Below are positions 1 to 11,456 of a stretch of 64,000 bases of DNA, one piece after another. How positions within the stretch are numbered: the first letter of the stretch is position 1; the number at the start of each line of letters is the position of its first letter. A model generated the notes under the pieces. It did no database searches. It had not been told where the DNA came from and saw nothing but the letters and a program-made list of their open reading frames with translations. This DNA is from Spirometra erinaceieuropaei (taxonomy: Eukaryota; Platyhelminthes; Cestoda; Diphyllobothriidea; Diphyllobothriidae). Both the position numbers and the translations under genes were made by a program. The DNA is taken from NCBI GenBank assembly GCA_902702965.1, contig CACRXP010000093.1, forward strand, positions 241,543 to 305,542. The letters are read 5' to 3'.

Positions 1-960
1 CTCGCAGTCATCGTTCGCATTTCCCGTAGACAATGAGCCCCAGTCGAGACCGGATAAGTCTGCGCTCATCTGATTGAAATTGCCTCGCCAAACATTCCGT
101 CTTTTTTGGCCTGGAGGATGTGACATGGAGAATAACGAATAATCCCACAAAAGCACTACGTGATCACTTCGGCCAAGGGGCGGCATGGTGGTGATCTCGT
201 CTATGCTGTCTGGTGTTTTCGTAAAAACCAGATCAGGGCATTTCGCCCTTCGTCCCTCACCTCTTCTCGTTGGGAACACTACATGTTGTGCGAGGGAGGC
301 CTTTCATGTTTTGTTCGGCCGCCGGTAATCGAATGCCGATTTTGGACCTGAAGCTTGGAGGGTATTCAATTTTGTTCCTGGTGCGTTAAAGTCACCCATG
401 ATCATGATGTTAGGTCGACTGGAAAATTTCTCCATCTGCTCCAATAGTTGAGTGTTGACGATTTGGTCCGTCCTAGGTGGTCGATAGACAGTGAGGACAT
501 CGAGACACGGGGAACCGGTAGCCTTGATGTTCAACCAAGTAGTTCAGTTTTGAACGCAAACTTGGTGGTGTTTTTCGACACTGTCAGGCCTTCATTCACT
601 TACACAACTCCACTACCATCCTAACGATATTCCCTGTCCCTTCGATACAATTTGTATCTAGGCAAGGATATTCCGTTACCGCTAATATTCCTGGACAGCC
701 AGCTCTCGGTTACTGCTAAAACATCCGGAAACGGTTCGGCAAGACAAAGTTTTAGCTGGTATAGTTTGGATACGTGGCTTTGACATTTGTATACAAGCAC
801 CTGAATTTTGCGTCATCCGAATTTCCGACTGCATTTTTCACTGTTGTGGGCATTACAGCGTTATCTCCGATGCCATATTCCGTTACCTGATGGGTTCCTT
901 TAATGTCCGTTGCTTCAGTTACTTTGCTCTGCGTTGCTTTGTTACTAGTTGATTCCATCC
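1..960 (-). mobile_element. CR1-like LINE remnant, endonuclease domain, runs off left edge
   Basis: Read on the minus strand, this is the 5' part of ORF2 of a non-LTR retrotransposon. In order, three frames give a start resembling the 'CLYTN' opening of flatworm CR1 ORF2 (about 780-800), a block with DVLAVTESWLS (about 690-740), the GDFNAP motif (about 390-410), and an open stretch at 1-290 ending in a GRSDHVVL block. TES, GDFNAP and SDH are hallmark motifs of apurinic/apyrimidinic-type endonucleases that nick target DNA for reverse transcription. At least two in-frame stop codons (near 600 and 620) and frame changes show that it is dead. The reverse transcriptase part would lie left of the window. 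The 5' end near 960 is approximate. Confidence 0.8.
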
Positions 961-1070
961 GCGTAATTCCTTTAACAGGATTGGCTTTTGATTGTCACAT
1001 ATATTGTCTAGCTCCACCTGCGCGCAGTTACCTTGATATGCTTTTACCTGAGCCCCTCCATTTTATTATA

Positions 1071-2043
1071 CAGTACCTGTGCTAACTCATGAAATGTCAT
1101 GAATTAACACAGGTTAACGACTTAAACGCAGAATCGGTAAACACAACGGCTCCCAAAGTCTGATAGCAGTAAATAAAAGATGTGTTAAAGAAATAAAGCA
1201 CAGTTTGGTTTAGAAAGGATTATTTACTGAGATAAAAATAAATAATTTTCGACAAAAGTCACATTTTCGAGAAACGCCTATATTACAACCAAGTTAATAA
1301 AGGCTACGTATGAGGGCGTATAAAGGAGGAGGGCGCATAAAAGGTCAAAAATAATTAAGGACAGAAACAGATACAAAAAATTAGTACTTTGTTGATTGTC
1401 CATTTAAATTAATAACGGCAGAAAGTCTGTCAGACATAGACATGACGAGGTTATCTATGGTGGATTGTGAAATGTAATTATTGAGTATGAAATCCAATTT
1501 TTCCTGCAATGAAAGAGTCTTCTTAGCTTTGTGCCAATTTCTTTTGACTATTCCAAAAAGATTTTCAATATGATTCAAATCGGGACTGTTGGCCGGGATG
1601 AAAATGGATTGGAGGCCAAAGGCGGAGAGGCTGGTTGTTGTCTAAAATGTTAGGTTATATTTGCAAGCGGCATCAAATAATTTATTTGCATTTCCCTGAT
1701 TTTCTTGATATTGAAATTTAATTTTTTCTTTTTGTTCGAAAGTTTATTGAAAAATTTCGTCCTTTTATTAATCTTCTTAAACAGATTAATAAGGTAACAC
1801 AAACAATTTCGATCCGAAAGCTTTAATAGCGTAGGAAACTGCTTGAATATCAGGAATCCTCCGATTTCGCCGAAATGAGACCCGTTTTCTATTTAACATA
1901 CAGATCCGTATCAAACTTTCCTTCAGCAAACGGCCTTTTCGTCCTTATTTCAACTAAATACACACAAATAACAACACCAAAAATACGCTACATTTTCCAC
2001 TCTTATTTTGACCTCGGCATTTCACGAGTTAGCACAGGTACTG
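1071..2043 (-). mobile_element. Tc1/mariner-type DNA transposon, internally deleted, with TIRs and TA target duplication
   Basis: The ends are terminal inverted repeats of about 27 bp: CAGTACCTGTGCTAACTC at 1071-1088 and its reverse complement ending at 2043. The match continues through TGAAATG with one mismatch. Both ends are flanked by TA (1069-1070 and 2044-2045), the target duplication typical of the Tc1/mariner superfamily. Inside, on the minus strand, 1381 to about 1640 encodes a transposase C-terminus with the SPDLNHIENLFG block that precedes the last acidic residue of the DDE/D fold. The rest (about 1650-1900) is frameshifted and AT-rich. At 973 bp it is shorter than an autonomous element, so it is a deletion derivative needing a transposase from elsewhere. 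Confidence 0.85.
1381..1640 (-). pseudogene. Transposase C-terminal fragment (Tc1/mariner-type DDE/D)
   Basis: This minus-strand frame ends at a stop at 1381-1383. It carries the sequence IPANSPDLNHIENLFGIVKR, the conserved C-terminal part of Tc1/mariner transposases just around the third catalytic acidic residue (the E of IEN). After it come about 50 basic and hydrophobic residues usual for the tail. The N-terminal helix-turn-helix DNA-binding domains and the first two catalytic Asp residues are not found upstream within the element, so it cannot be active. It lies wholly inside the terminal repeats at 1071 and 2043. Confidence 0.75.
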
Positions 2044-2259
2044 TATGTCTGGCCATTATGGTCAGCACAAGAAGTATCGATCTGCTTTGGTTGTCGCCTA
2101 GCATCTAGAACATCCTGTTGAAATACCGGAACACGAGGGAATAAACGAATTTGATGCAGAGAATACTAGCCTTCAGTGAACTGTATCTCAACTTGCTTTG
2201 AACTTTTAGTTGTCTAATCGTACTGGTGACTTTTCAAGTGTGGTTTGCGGGAACGTTCG

Positions 2260-5200
2260 ATGCGAAGGATGGATTTTGTCAATATTCTTCTCCTAGGCGT
2301 TGTCCTATTTCCAAACTATTCAAGGCACCATCTTATTTTTTGATGATATTTTTAAGGACGCAACAGTTGGGATCAACAAGTTCCCAGCTAGTTCTCCCTA
2401 AGTCGATCAAGGATTACACTTATTTCAATGTTTCTGGGTGCTCCGTCTTCTTCGCCCAAAAGGTTGAGCTTATAGTAGACAAAAATGGAACCCTTTCAAG
2501 CTTTACTCTTCCTCCAAATCAGAAATATTTATCCAACAGTTCGTGCTCAGTAAGTGGTACGAGCAAACTTTCGTTTGAGTGGAATTCTCTGCCCAGTCCG
2601 AGCCACTTTAAGTCCGTTAGCTTGTCGTAAGTTCCCATTCACTAGCTCATCGCCTGTAAGGTTGGTGTTCCAATTGCTTGGAAACAGTATGTGGAATCTG
2701 AAATCTGGGTTTATATTCTTGGACGGTGCGATGCACAATCTGTCTCTTACAATACCATACACTCCTAAATCATACGGATTCAAGTGCACAAAAATGGACC
2801 CCGCCTCCGCTGTTGGGTCTACACCTCCGGCGCAAATCGTATTTACTGGCTTGCAGGTAAGGTTGGTGCTATGGGGTTATCTTAAATACTTCAAGGTATG
2901 TTTTCATGACTGCTGGTTTTCTCCTCTGTATCCGACTTTTGAAACCCAACTTCTCACAGTACCGATTACCAACTGTTGTTCGCCTTCCTCCGTCTTCGTG
3001 GTTGTAGATCCACCCGGGAGCCGTCTATTTTTTCAAATTTATTTAACAAATGACACTCATGCTTACTTAACTAAATATGCTAGGTGCCCCCCCCCCCCTT
3101 TATCTTTTTTGCGAGATCAGTCTTTGGAGACAGTGTCACCGTTGTGCATGACTATGTCTACCGTGTGCCCCACGGCCCGATGGGCGCGGATGGTGACTTG
3201 CTCACGAATTGTTTTCTCGTGATAACTGGTTTGCGCAGCATCTGCTGCCCCCTCTTCTCCCTCGTCAGCCGGGTCTGGTGGCAAAACAAAGTCAGGGCCA
3301 CCGAAGGCGGGCTCGGGCGCATCTACTGACAAAACTAAAAAGCCGTTACAAGCGAAGATACGAGTCCGAGGAACTAGTTGAAAGTAGGAGCGATCGCTGG
3401 AATAAGGGCTTTATTAACCTATTATTTCGTATTCTCGCTCGAACTCATCATTAGAGACGGTGACAGAAACGTTTCTGTCACTGTTTTATCCTTACCCTCA
3501 TTTCGCCAGCCAGTCACTACACGTACACATGGGACTGACTGCGCGGACCTAGTTATCTTATCAGTTGTCAGCCTTCCAACCCCTGACTTTTAGCGCACAG
3601 CTGTAGTTTAAAAGCGCGTCAGATTTAGCATAATGAGGAATGAGCTGAAGTGCTGTGTGCACGGGGCCTCCGGAGTCGGCCTCACTTTCCCTTCCCTCTC
3701 CAGTGACCAGTTGGCTGTCTGAGCCTGTTTGCCATCTGGCGTTCGGGTGTGGCGCACTGGCTGACAGCTACAGCAGCTTGCCTGCATGTGTGACACACGA
3801 TCTGATCAGACACTGGGTTGCGTTACAGAGCATGTCCCCCACTGGCGTGAGAGATGCATGTTCCGTTCCTGATAGGATCGAGCGCATGGACTGACAGCTA
3901 CGCTAGTTAATCTACGTGCGCCACACATGACCTGGTTACCAAGTCATGCGTTTGGGTACAACAAGGAACGTGCCTCCGACTTGCCTGAGAGGTGCGTGTT
4001 TTGTTCAGGTGGTAGGTGATATGAGGCTGGTTTGTGGTATGGGAATGTGTGGGCTGAGGGGAAATGACTGGACGGGGTGCGCTAATGGGGCTTGAACCGC
4101 GGTTTTTTACCGCAAATTTTCATGGAGGCGCATATTGCCGAGTAGGCTCATGCGGGGACTGAATATCCGTTGGCAGTGCGAGCAGCTGAGGTGGGTGCGA
4201 CGTGTGTGTTAGGGCTCCTATTCGCCATTTTGTGTTTTGGATTCGCAAGTGGCTGACCGGGTCATTGCGTGATATGAAGGCGAGGTTGCAAGGAACCGGT
4301 TGGGATCGAGCCTGCATTGTAGGTAGGGGGGCGGTCGTGGTAACAGTGGTCGAGGTTGTGCTGTGTGACAGGGCGCCAGGAGTGTTTTGCTTGATGGTTG
4401 TGCTCTTCGTCACCGTCGACTCAGGGCCTGTGTTATTGGCGGCGGTGGTGGTGGGCAACCGAGCATCGGGAGTCTGCTTGCCAATAGCGGTCGACGTCGT
4501 TAGGACAGAGGCGGTTTTTGAGATGGGGAGGTGCTGCGTTGGTAGCGCATCGGGTCCAGAGATTTTTCGACGAGGCCGTTCAGTTGGCATCGTGCGTATG
4601 ATGGAAGGGGTGGTTGTTGGAATTTTTGGTCTGTGAGATTCGGGACTTGCTATTCACCACTTTTGCTTTGGCAGTGGAGACCTGGCTGGCCTCGTAGATT
4701 GTTGCACTAGCGTTTGCGGCTGTTCTTCAGGCCCGTCGATCCTTGGCACGCTCCGCCCAGGTGCCCGGGTCTATTTGTAGGTTATTGATGGAAATTTTCA
4801 GTGTTCTTGTAACGTCTTCTCGTTCCTACCTATCGACAAGCACGCGCGGTGACTTTGCTGTAGAATAATCACCTGGGTAGGCGCCCGTCGTCCAACCCCA
4901 TGACGTGGTTATCTATCGTAGTTCGATTTGCCACTACATGGCGTGGACGCTGCGGATGCTGGTTCGTTCCAGGACTTCCGTATCTGTGATTCTGCCCTGC
5001 CGCATCAACCTTCGTATTCTCCGGAGGCAGCTGTGGTGGAAGTGGTTGAGGCTCCTTGCCTCGTTCTTGTACACTGTCCAGGTTTCTGCCACGTACAGTA
5101 GCATTGTCAGGATAACGGCTCGGCACATCTTCTGTTTCGTGTTGAGTTAGAGTTCGCAGTGATTCCAAACTGAGTCCTGTAGCTGGCCGAATGCCTGGCT

Positions 5201-8200
5201 GAGTTTGGAAACTCCATGGGCCACTTCGTCGATCTCGACATTCCTTGAAATTGTACTTCTGGAGAATGCAAGTTTGTCCACCGATAAATGTTGTGTTCTA
5301 TTGACATAGATATGGGATCAGTGCGACTCCGTTTTGGGCGCCGGTTGGCGCATGGCCGTGTTGCTTGTCCATTCGAAGTTGAAGCAACCGGAGGCGAGGA
5401 GGCCTACACTCCGCTGTATGTCATCTTCCGTTGTGATGTCAAATGTGCATTCGTCTGCGAACGGTAGGTTGTGAGTAAGGGTTAGTAAAGCGATTTCCAG
5501 TGTCACCTGCGAAGTAGGCAGTTGCGGACCAGTAGCAGTGTTAGTTGTGTGCCGATGGCTGCCTGGAGTGACTTCCCTATAAAATACACCAGGAAATGAT
5601 GAGCGTGAGCCCTAGTTAAATAATTTATTCAGCCTCTGGTACCCTTAGGACTGGGCCTCCGCTCAACGGACGAGTTGAGGACCAAGGAAGCCGAATTGCA
5701 CCAAATCCCATGAGTCTCTTTTCTACAAGTTTATCAACTCCAGACCTTGACCCGTACCGCGATGTGCATGTTCCTTTGAGTGACCGAGCCAAAGTTTCAC
5801 TTGTGTGCTGTGTCGAGGGTTATACTTGTGCGTCCTTGTATTGTTGTTGTCAACTCTGCAGTCGCTGCGGTCTACGTCCAACGCCGAAAGTTGATAGGGT
5901 ACAGAGAAAGGACATTTATGACCAACTTCAGACTGATGTCAGACCGGCCCGTACGCGCCACTTTCTGTCACTTGCGATAGTTCGGTATGTCAAGACGGGA
6001 GGGGGGATGTGATATCCATTAAGCGGGCCCTCGGCCATTACGCAGTACGCCTACATAATAAGTCTTGTCAGTTTTTTGTAATCAGGACGGCCACAAGCAC
6101 ACAAGTAAGATAGTACGAACAAATTGGGTCGCAGTAATCACTGCAGTATTCTAGCATTGGGCTTTATTCCTTTTACACCTGAAGTACGAGAAGCAGAGCA
6201 GTGATTAATGAGATAGAACTGGATCGAGGCAGTAAGTTAGCATGACAGTTTCACTGCGCTGAGTCGTGCGATCATTGCAAATACTTCTAACCGACGCCCC
6301 AGGAGACATCTGTTCACTTAATTATCAGTGATGGGTATGCAGTGCTGAACCCTCTGGTGTGCCGGCATCAGTCGGGAAAATGGCGTTGAGCACACTCTTG
6401 TGTGGACTTCGCTACGTGCGTGCGACAAACTGTGATGTCTAAGTCCTTATGGATTCTTGCTTGTTCGCCTCCAACCGCTTCGCCACGCTGAGTGGACAAC
6501 CACTTTTAAGTCCTTATCGTTAAGAAGCAAGTCACTTAAACTGAAGCATACTCATCGGCCTGCCTCGCAGAAGGCTTTAGTTCACAACAGGCGGCGCCTC
6601 AAAGAGCGGGTCTCCGGTGAAAAGACAGAACTGGTTTGTATTGCAAGGACTACCCGATTTTGGACCGGATCGAGCTTCAAGAACCAGTATTATATGATCA
6701 CGCGCCCTACGTAGCAGGACAAAAACATATTTTGGAGTTGAACTGTATGAGATCGCAAAAACCCTCAGTAAATGACAATATAGGGAGGACGTATCCGATT
6801 CCAAAATTGAGTTAATCCTCTAAGTCACCCGCCTACCCTGCTGATCAGAGTCCATAACGCATCGGCAGCGTCAGTTTTAGAAAAAAACTCCCCGACTGAA
6901 GAATTTTGTTCAGCTTCTGAGCCTGTCCGGCCTGGCTCACCCGACTGCTGTCCAGTTAAAAGACGCCTTGGTGTCCGAGTATGATCGTAACTGCAGCCGA
7001 AGTCTGCGGAGGAGATCCATCCGGAGTTAACGAGGCCGAAAAACCGCAAAGCGTCTGGTGAGGGCTGCCCTCCTGCTGAAATCTATGGTTGGCGTTGAAC
7101 GGTACAGCTAAACGACTTGACCAGGATCTAGGAAGCAGAGGCCGTTCCCACGGAATAGAGCCGCACTACGGACAAATCGATCTTTACGGAAGGCAACATA
7201 CCATGGCGCTAGAACAGCCACAGCGTGGGTCTTCACAAAATTGCTGTGGAGGTCTTAGCCGTCGTCCTCATCAGTCGCTTATCCTTGTACCTTGGCTCGC
7301 GGAGAAGTAGTCACTGCAGTATTCAATCAGGCGGATGTTTTAATCGGCACCTCTTTCTTCGACAAACTGTTGAGCACGGTTTCCTTTAAGAACAGCTGAC
7401 ACGTATGTTTCTTGGACTTCGCCACTGCAGTTGACTCCATTCATGCAGATCCTCTGTGGTCGGTCATACTGCATACTGGAAAGTCACAGGTCTTCCGATT
7501 AACTCAAACCTGCTATCACAAAACAAGGATCGAAGTCCATTTGAACTTCGGTCTGCGCACTACGGATGTGAGTTACGCCGGTGACGTGGTCCTGAAGATG
7601 ATTCAGGCAACATAAGTGCCTGAGTTAATTCTTCTACCTCAGGCCCTTCCTGGTCGGGGAAATGGTGAGGTTCTTAAGCCAATGTACAGCTTATGCTACG
7701 TTGGGCCGAGCTTTTTGGCAGGTGGACAGCATAAAGGTGAAATCAGCCTTCGAATAATTAGACGCCCACGGTGTTTGTCCAACTATACCAAGACCTGTGG
7801 ACCCTGCGTTAGACTAGTATACAGACCAAACTACAAGTATGCGAGGCTTTTGTGAGGACGGTTCTTCTCTGTAGAGGTGTGTGCTCCAAATATATAGTTT
7901 ATCTGTAAGTATTCGACCGACGGTACTTGCGTTCTCCGTAAGGTGCTTCATATCCCATCTCTATCAGCTAGTCAGGAACAGAGCCTATCAACAGTGCCCT
8001 CACCGCTTACCGACTGAGATGATTCGACCATATGCACCACCTATTTTACGATAAAATTGTTTAGGATGTCATTTTTTCCTGGTTGGTGACGACGTAAAGG
8101 TGGCTAACTGGCCGTATAGACTCGGTAAAAACTAACTCTGATTGCATGTCTGGCCCAATGGTCTCTGGTCTGAGGGACCGGAATGCCTGCCGGCTCAACT

Positions 8201-10808
8201 CCGCTGTCACCCTACTCAAATGGAGGACGAACATTCGTGATGTGGTTGATCAGGAACATGAAGCCGGCGGAATCAATCCTAGTTAACGCTGTTACTAGTA
8301 TAAGAATGCGAGAGTGCAACCACCCTTAAAAATCCCGAACTGTGACAGCGGCGGCTTACTGAACAGGTAAACATGTCGAGGGGCATTTTAACGGCGATTC
8401 CATATACGTAGTTTATTTTTCGACAGAAAAGTAACTCCGTTGACCCGGGATGGATTAAGGTAAAAGACCCTGTTAGCCTTCATTACGTTTGACTAACCCC
8501 GTTACAGGATCGGAATAAATGTGGATACCCAAGATGGCTCGTGGAAGGCAGACCTGGCCCTTCTACAGATACAATTTATTGCATAACCTCCTTTTTGTCA
8601 ACAGGCGTCAAGGCCATACGGATTGCTACACGCAACCAAACTATTTTCAAAAATTACCCCTAAATACCTGAGTTAGGCATGGCCAACTCCCGAATATTTC
8701 AGGCTCTTCTAAAAGATATTTCAGTCACTGTCAGTGGTTACGAAATTGTTTCTCGTCCGTCGGACTGCGACCTATTTTCGCTGGATTGGACGACACTAGT
8801 GCCATCTTCAAGCATTACCTAAGGCACTGAACGCAGAGCAGACGAGGCTTGCTATTTCACTTTACCTTACAGGGGAGCGGATGAAGAAGCGAAAAAGTGT
8901 CTTGCAACCGGTGCTATAACCTCTCTCGGTTTCCCACATCAAATTGATTCTTAAGCTCAGTGTACATTGCCACTCGGCGGGAGATTTTTCCACGGACAGA
9001 AAACCGGACATCTGTACACAGTAAATCTCCCTAAGCCCACAGGCATCCAAAAAGGGAAACCTGCCCGACCATTTAGGCCACGCGGTTCAGACCGACATAG
9101 TCATTGTGTCTTTGAGGGTCACTGGTCGTCTCTTGCGTTTACTACTTGGCGTGACCGTGGATGGCTTCATCTTTGTAATAATCAAACATTTTAGCCGAAA
9201 CACTCAACGCAACTCTCAAAAGAATAAATTGAAGTAGTTGGCGTCGAACAAAATCCGCAAAAATGTCAACGTAACAGCTGAGGCCCTGCAAGTTCTATTA
9301 TGAAAGGTAGCAGTGCAAAAGAACCATCAAAAATTATAAGACTGGGTTACACCTATGCGGACGTCTTCTGGAAGAGTTCCAAAGGACGGCGTGGGATGGT
9401 TGGAACCTAAAAGCACGCCAAACCAGCTGTTATAGGAAAGAGTTCCTTTCTGATCATCATGTTCTTACACAACCCAAGCCCTCCCTATGTAGCTGGAGAT
9501 CGGAATTAACCGGGATGACTAATAACATCATCATTGGTATATTCAACACAAGTTACTGGACGACTTTTTGTCATCACTATGGTTCGAAAAGAGGTGGGGG
9601 GCCGAATGGCGCCTCTTAGTACTCTGGTTATTGCAAGAGTAAATTTTTCGTCACCTGATTGGGCAGGTTATGTTAGGGAAGGAAAACGATCTACGAACCA
9701 AAATGCAGTGTGGTACATGTTACCACGCCGTTGCGCGAATATAATGAATGCAGGTCCACGGTAATGGTTTGAGAACTTTTATGACATGACATCGCGCGCC
9801 AGCTGCGTTTCTTAAAAAGCGCCTTTCTGTAGCTTCCTTAGCCCGAGTAGAAGCTCTATAACTCAGCATAAGGCTGCTTACTGGTCGCTCCAGCTCGTTC
9901 TACATCCTTGGCGCATCGCAGCCATCCTGAGTACTAGCCTGGTCCTGAAAGGCTTTCTTTGTCCGCCTTTGAACTAAGATGGGAGATCTCTCTCAGGTCT
10001 ATTGCAATCTCACGTTCGATACAACCTTCCACATCGTCATCCGGAACGATTCAGTGGAAAGTCTCGACTGTCAGACCGCTCACCCACTATATATCTGAAG
10101 GGGTTCTGTCAACACCGCGGTACCCTAGTTTATATTTGCCAAGCGGGTATATTAATTCCTCAGCATGGCCTTATGGGAGACAACACAGATCAAAAGTACA
10201 TACAACTCGGTGGTCGACCAGTTGCAGGCCGTTACTCATGCTTACCATTTCGTTATACCGTATATGCTGTGCGTCGTGAGTGGATCCACGGTGAAAATTA
10301 AATTTTTTAACTTTCCTGGAATTCAAAAAGAACTAGCATGGTTACAGGGCGACAAAATCACGTGAAGGAAGCCTATATGGACTTATTTCGTTGTATAGTC
10401 TTGCCACCTTCCAAGAAAAAAAACGGCATAACTTTGTATCCACCTGGTTTAAGCAAAACAGTAGATGAATCGTGACTGAGCTCCTGCCACACCACCTACT
10501 GTGATGCTTTATCCGATTGTAAACTTCCGGATGACCGAGAAGCTGGCGCGGTTCGCTCGGCTCCGTCCTAGCTCACCTCCTCGCCTTTTCTCTAGGTCCA
10601 GCCTTTTGATGCCGTTGATGGGCGCTTCGGGGACGCCAACGACTGTGTTGGTTTCTTCACTGCCGGCATAATTTCCAACCTACTGATTGTTTTCCTCCTG
10701 CTTGGAATCTTTTCCTATGGACTTTCTATGGTAATGGGCATCCAAACCAACGACGCCTTCGACGACCCCAAGTCCAAAATGTTGCAGATCGGAAGTACCA
10801 CGGACTAG
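2260..10808 (+). CDS. ATP6AP1: V-type proton ATPase accessory subunit S1 (Ac45/ATP6AP1-like), split gene
   Basis: Ac45 is a type I membrane protein that assembles with and steers the vacuolar proton pump. The exons I support are about 2367-2626, 2688-2856 and 10596-10808. The first intron is 61 nt (gtaagt to aacag) and splits a Ser codon in phase; the second (2857-10595) is 7.7 kb and phase 0. The luminal part has N-glycosylation sites (NVS, NGT, NSS, NLS) and a Cys-containing SYGFKC block like the SYSFHC block of animal Ac45. The last exon (70 residues) has DCVGFF, a roughly 22-residue membrane helix, the SYGLSM pattern and an acidic FDD cytosolic tail, all family hallmarks. A signal-peptide-like start (MRRMDFVNILLLGVV) begins at ATG 2260, but its join to the exon at about 2367 is unresolved. 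The product would be near 230 residues, so this is a short form lacking most of the usual N-terminal luminal domain, or that part lies in exons I could not see. Confidence 0.75.
3117..3335 (-). repeat. Dispersed repeat family 1, degenerate copy D
   Basis: On the minus strand this segment carries the block GCAAGTCACC...GGGGCACACGGTRGACAT and, before it, CTGACTTTGTTTTGCCACCAGACCCGGCTGACGAGGGAG. These align by eye with the copies near 31.6, 45.2 and 58.8 kb. It sits inside the large intron of the Ac45-like gene. A 71-residue reading frame here is probably incidental. Confidence 0.5.
3740..4020. repeat. Diverged tandem duplication, two units of about 130 bp
   Basis: The segment containing GACAGCTAC followed by a TGTGACACACGATCTG-like stretch and a GAGAGATGCATGTTCCGTTC-like stretch (about 3750-3875) recurs at about 3880-4016, with substitutions and indels. 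It lies next to the 3' end of the RTE element and could be part of its flank or tail. The match was judged by eye only. Confidence 0.4.
4085..5520 (-). mobile_element. RTE-type LINE 3' end: RT C-terminus plus zinc-finger tail (decayed)
   Basis: Read on the minus strand, this matches the C-terminal third of flatworm RTE reverse transcriptases. The parts in order are the active-site block FADECTF (5450-5461 codes FADE, where active enzymes have FADD), a block corresponding to NVEID..VAHRISKASQAFG (about 5220-5260), YVAETWTVYKNEARSLNHFH with CLRRI (about 5000-5090), a Thr/Pro-rich linker (about 4200-4600), and a C-terminal zinc-finger-like stretch with SCSHC and GNMRLHENLR (about 4111-4190). Several frameshifts separate these blocks, and the second catalytic Asp is changed to Glu. 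The element is 5'-truncated near 5520 and sits in the 7.7 kb intron of the Ac45-like gene. An antisense 144-residue frame at 4202-4636 is a shadow. Confidence 0.8.
5560..10590. other. Intron sequence of the Ac45-like gene, nothing recognised
   Basis: About 5 kb of the last intron. Only short open frames are present, none with a family pattern I recognise. Short similar phrases (CACTGCAGTATTC near 6140 and 7313) hint at old repeats but could be chance. A pyrimidine-rich stretch ends in TCTCTAG at 10589-10595, the acceptor of the last exon. Confidence 0.5.
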
Positions 10809-11456
10809 CCTCGCCACTGATCGTTTAGACACTTGTGAATGCGCAGTTCCTTCGGCCCACAGCCCTGCCTCTATGTGATCCGTTACATTATATACTTTAT
10901 AACTCAAGGTGTTGACCACTCCTGATGCAACTAATCTCGATCATCATTCAACTTGTAAGTTGTGCTGTGATGTTCTGGCGACCTTTTTACGTATCTCGAA
11001 TTTTCATTCCGCTAAAATTGTTGTGTAACTGTCAATCCTCTCAATATCTGGTCACTATTATCAATATATTCTACTTCCAGAGGCTAGTGGTTGCAGTCTT
11101 ACTCACCCTGCTTAGTGGACATAATTGCTGGATTGACTGACTTTCTTCTACTCCGTTAGCAGAGTCGGTCTAGGGAAACGAACCTGGAGGTGACGTATGC
11201 TTCCGCGTCTGCATTTACACCATATTCGGCCTGTGTCAGCAAGCAATTGTCGTAACGCCCATAGGCCACGATCGCCTCGATACCGGTTAAGCGTTTAAAG
11301 TTGCGCTTTCCAATAGGAATTGACGGCGTACATGTCATTGCCGCTCTTTCCTCTCGAAGTAGAGGAGCATCTAAATCACTTTTGGAACGCCAGCGTTTTC
11401 AACGTATCTGTGTATTACAAATTCGAAGAGGACAGTGACGGGGGGAGGGTGGCTTG
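10809..11456. other. Intergenic spacer between convergent genes
   Basis: This spacer separates the stop codon of the Ac45-like gene (10806-10808, + strand) from the stop codon of WDR83 (11457-11459, - strand). It must hold both 3' untranslated regions. I see no clear AATAAA signal for either gene. Confidence 0.6.

Noticed and set aside
2554..3222. 222-residue continuous + strand frame
   Set aside because: Only 2688-2856 of it is a real exon of the Ac45-like gene; the start and the part after the GTAAGG donor are intron read-through.
4202..4636. 144-residue + strand frame
   Set aside because: Opposite strand of the Thr/Pro-rich linker of the RTE element.
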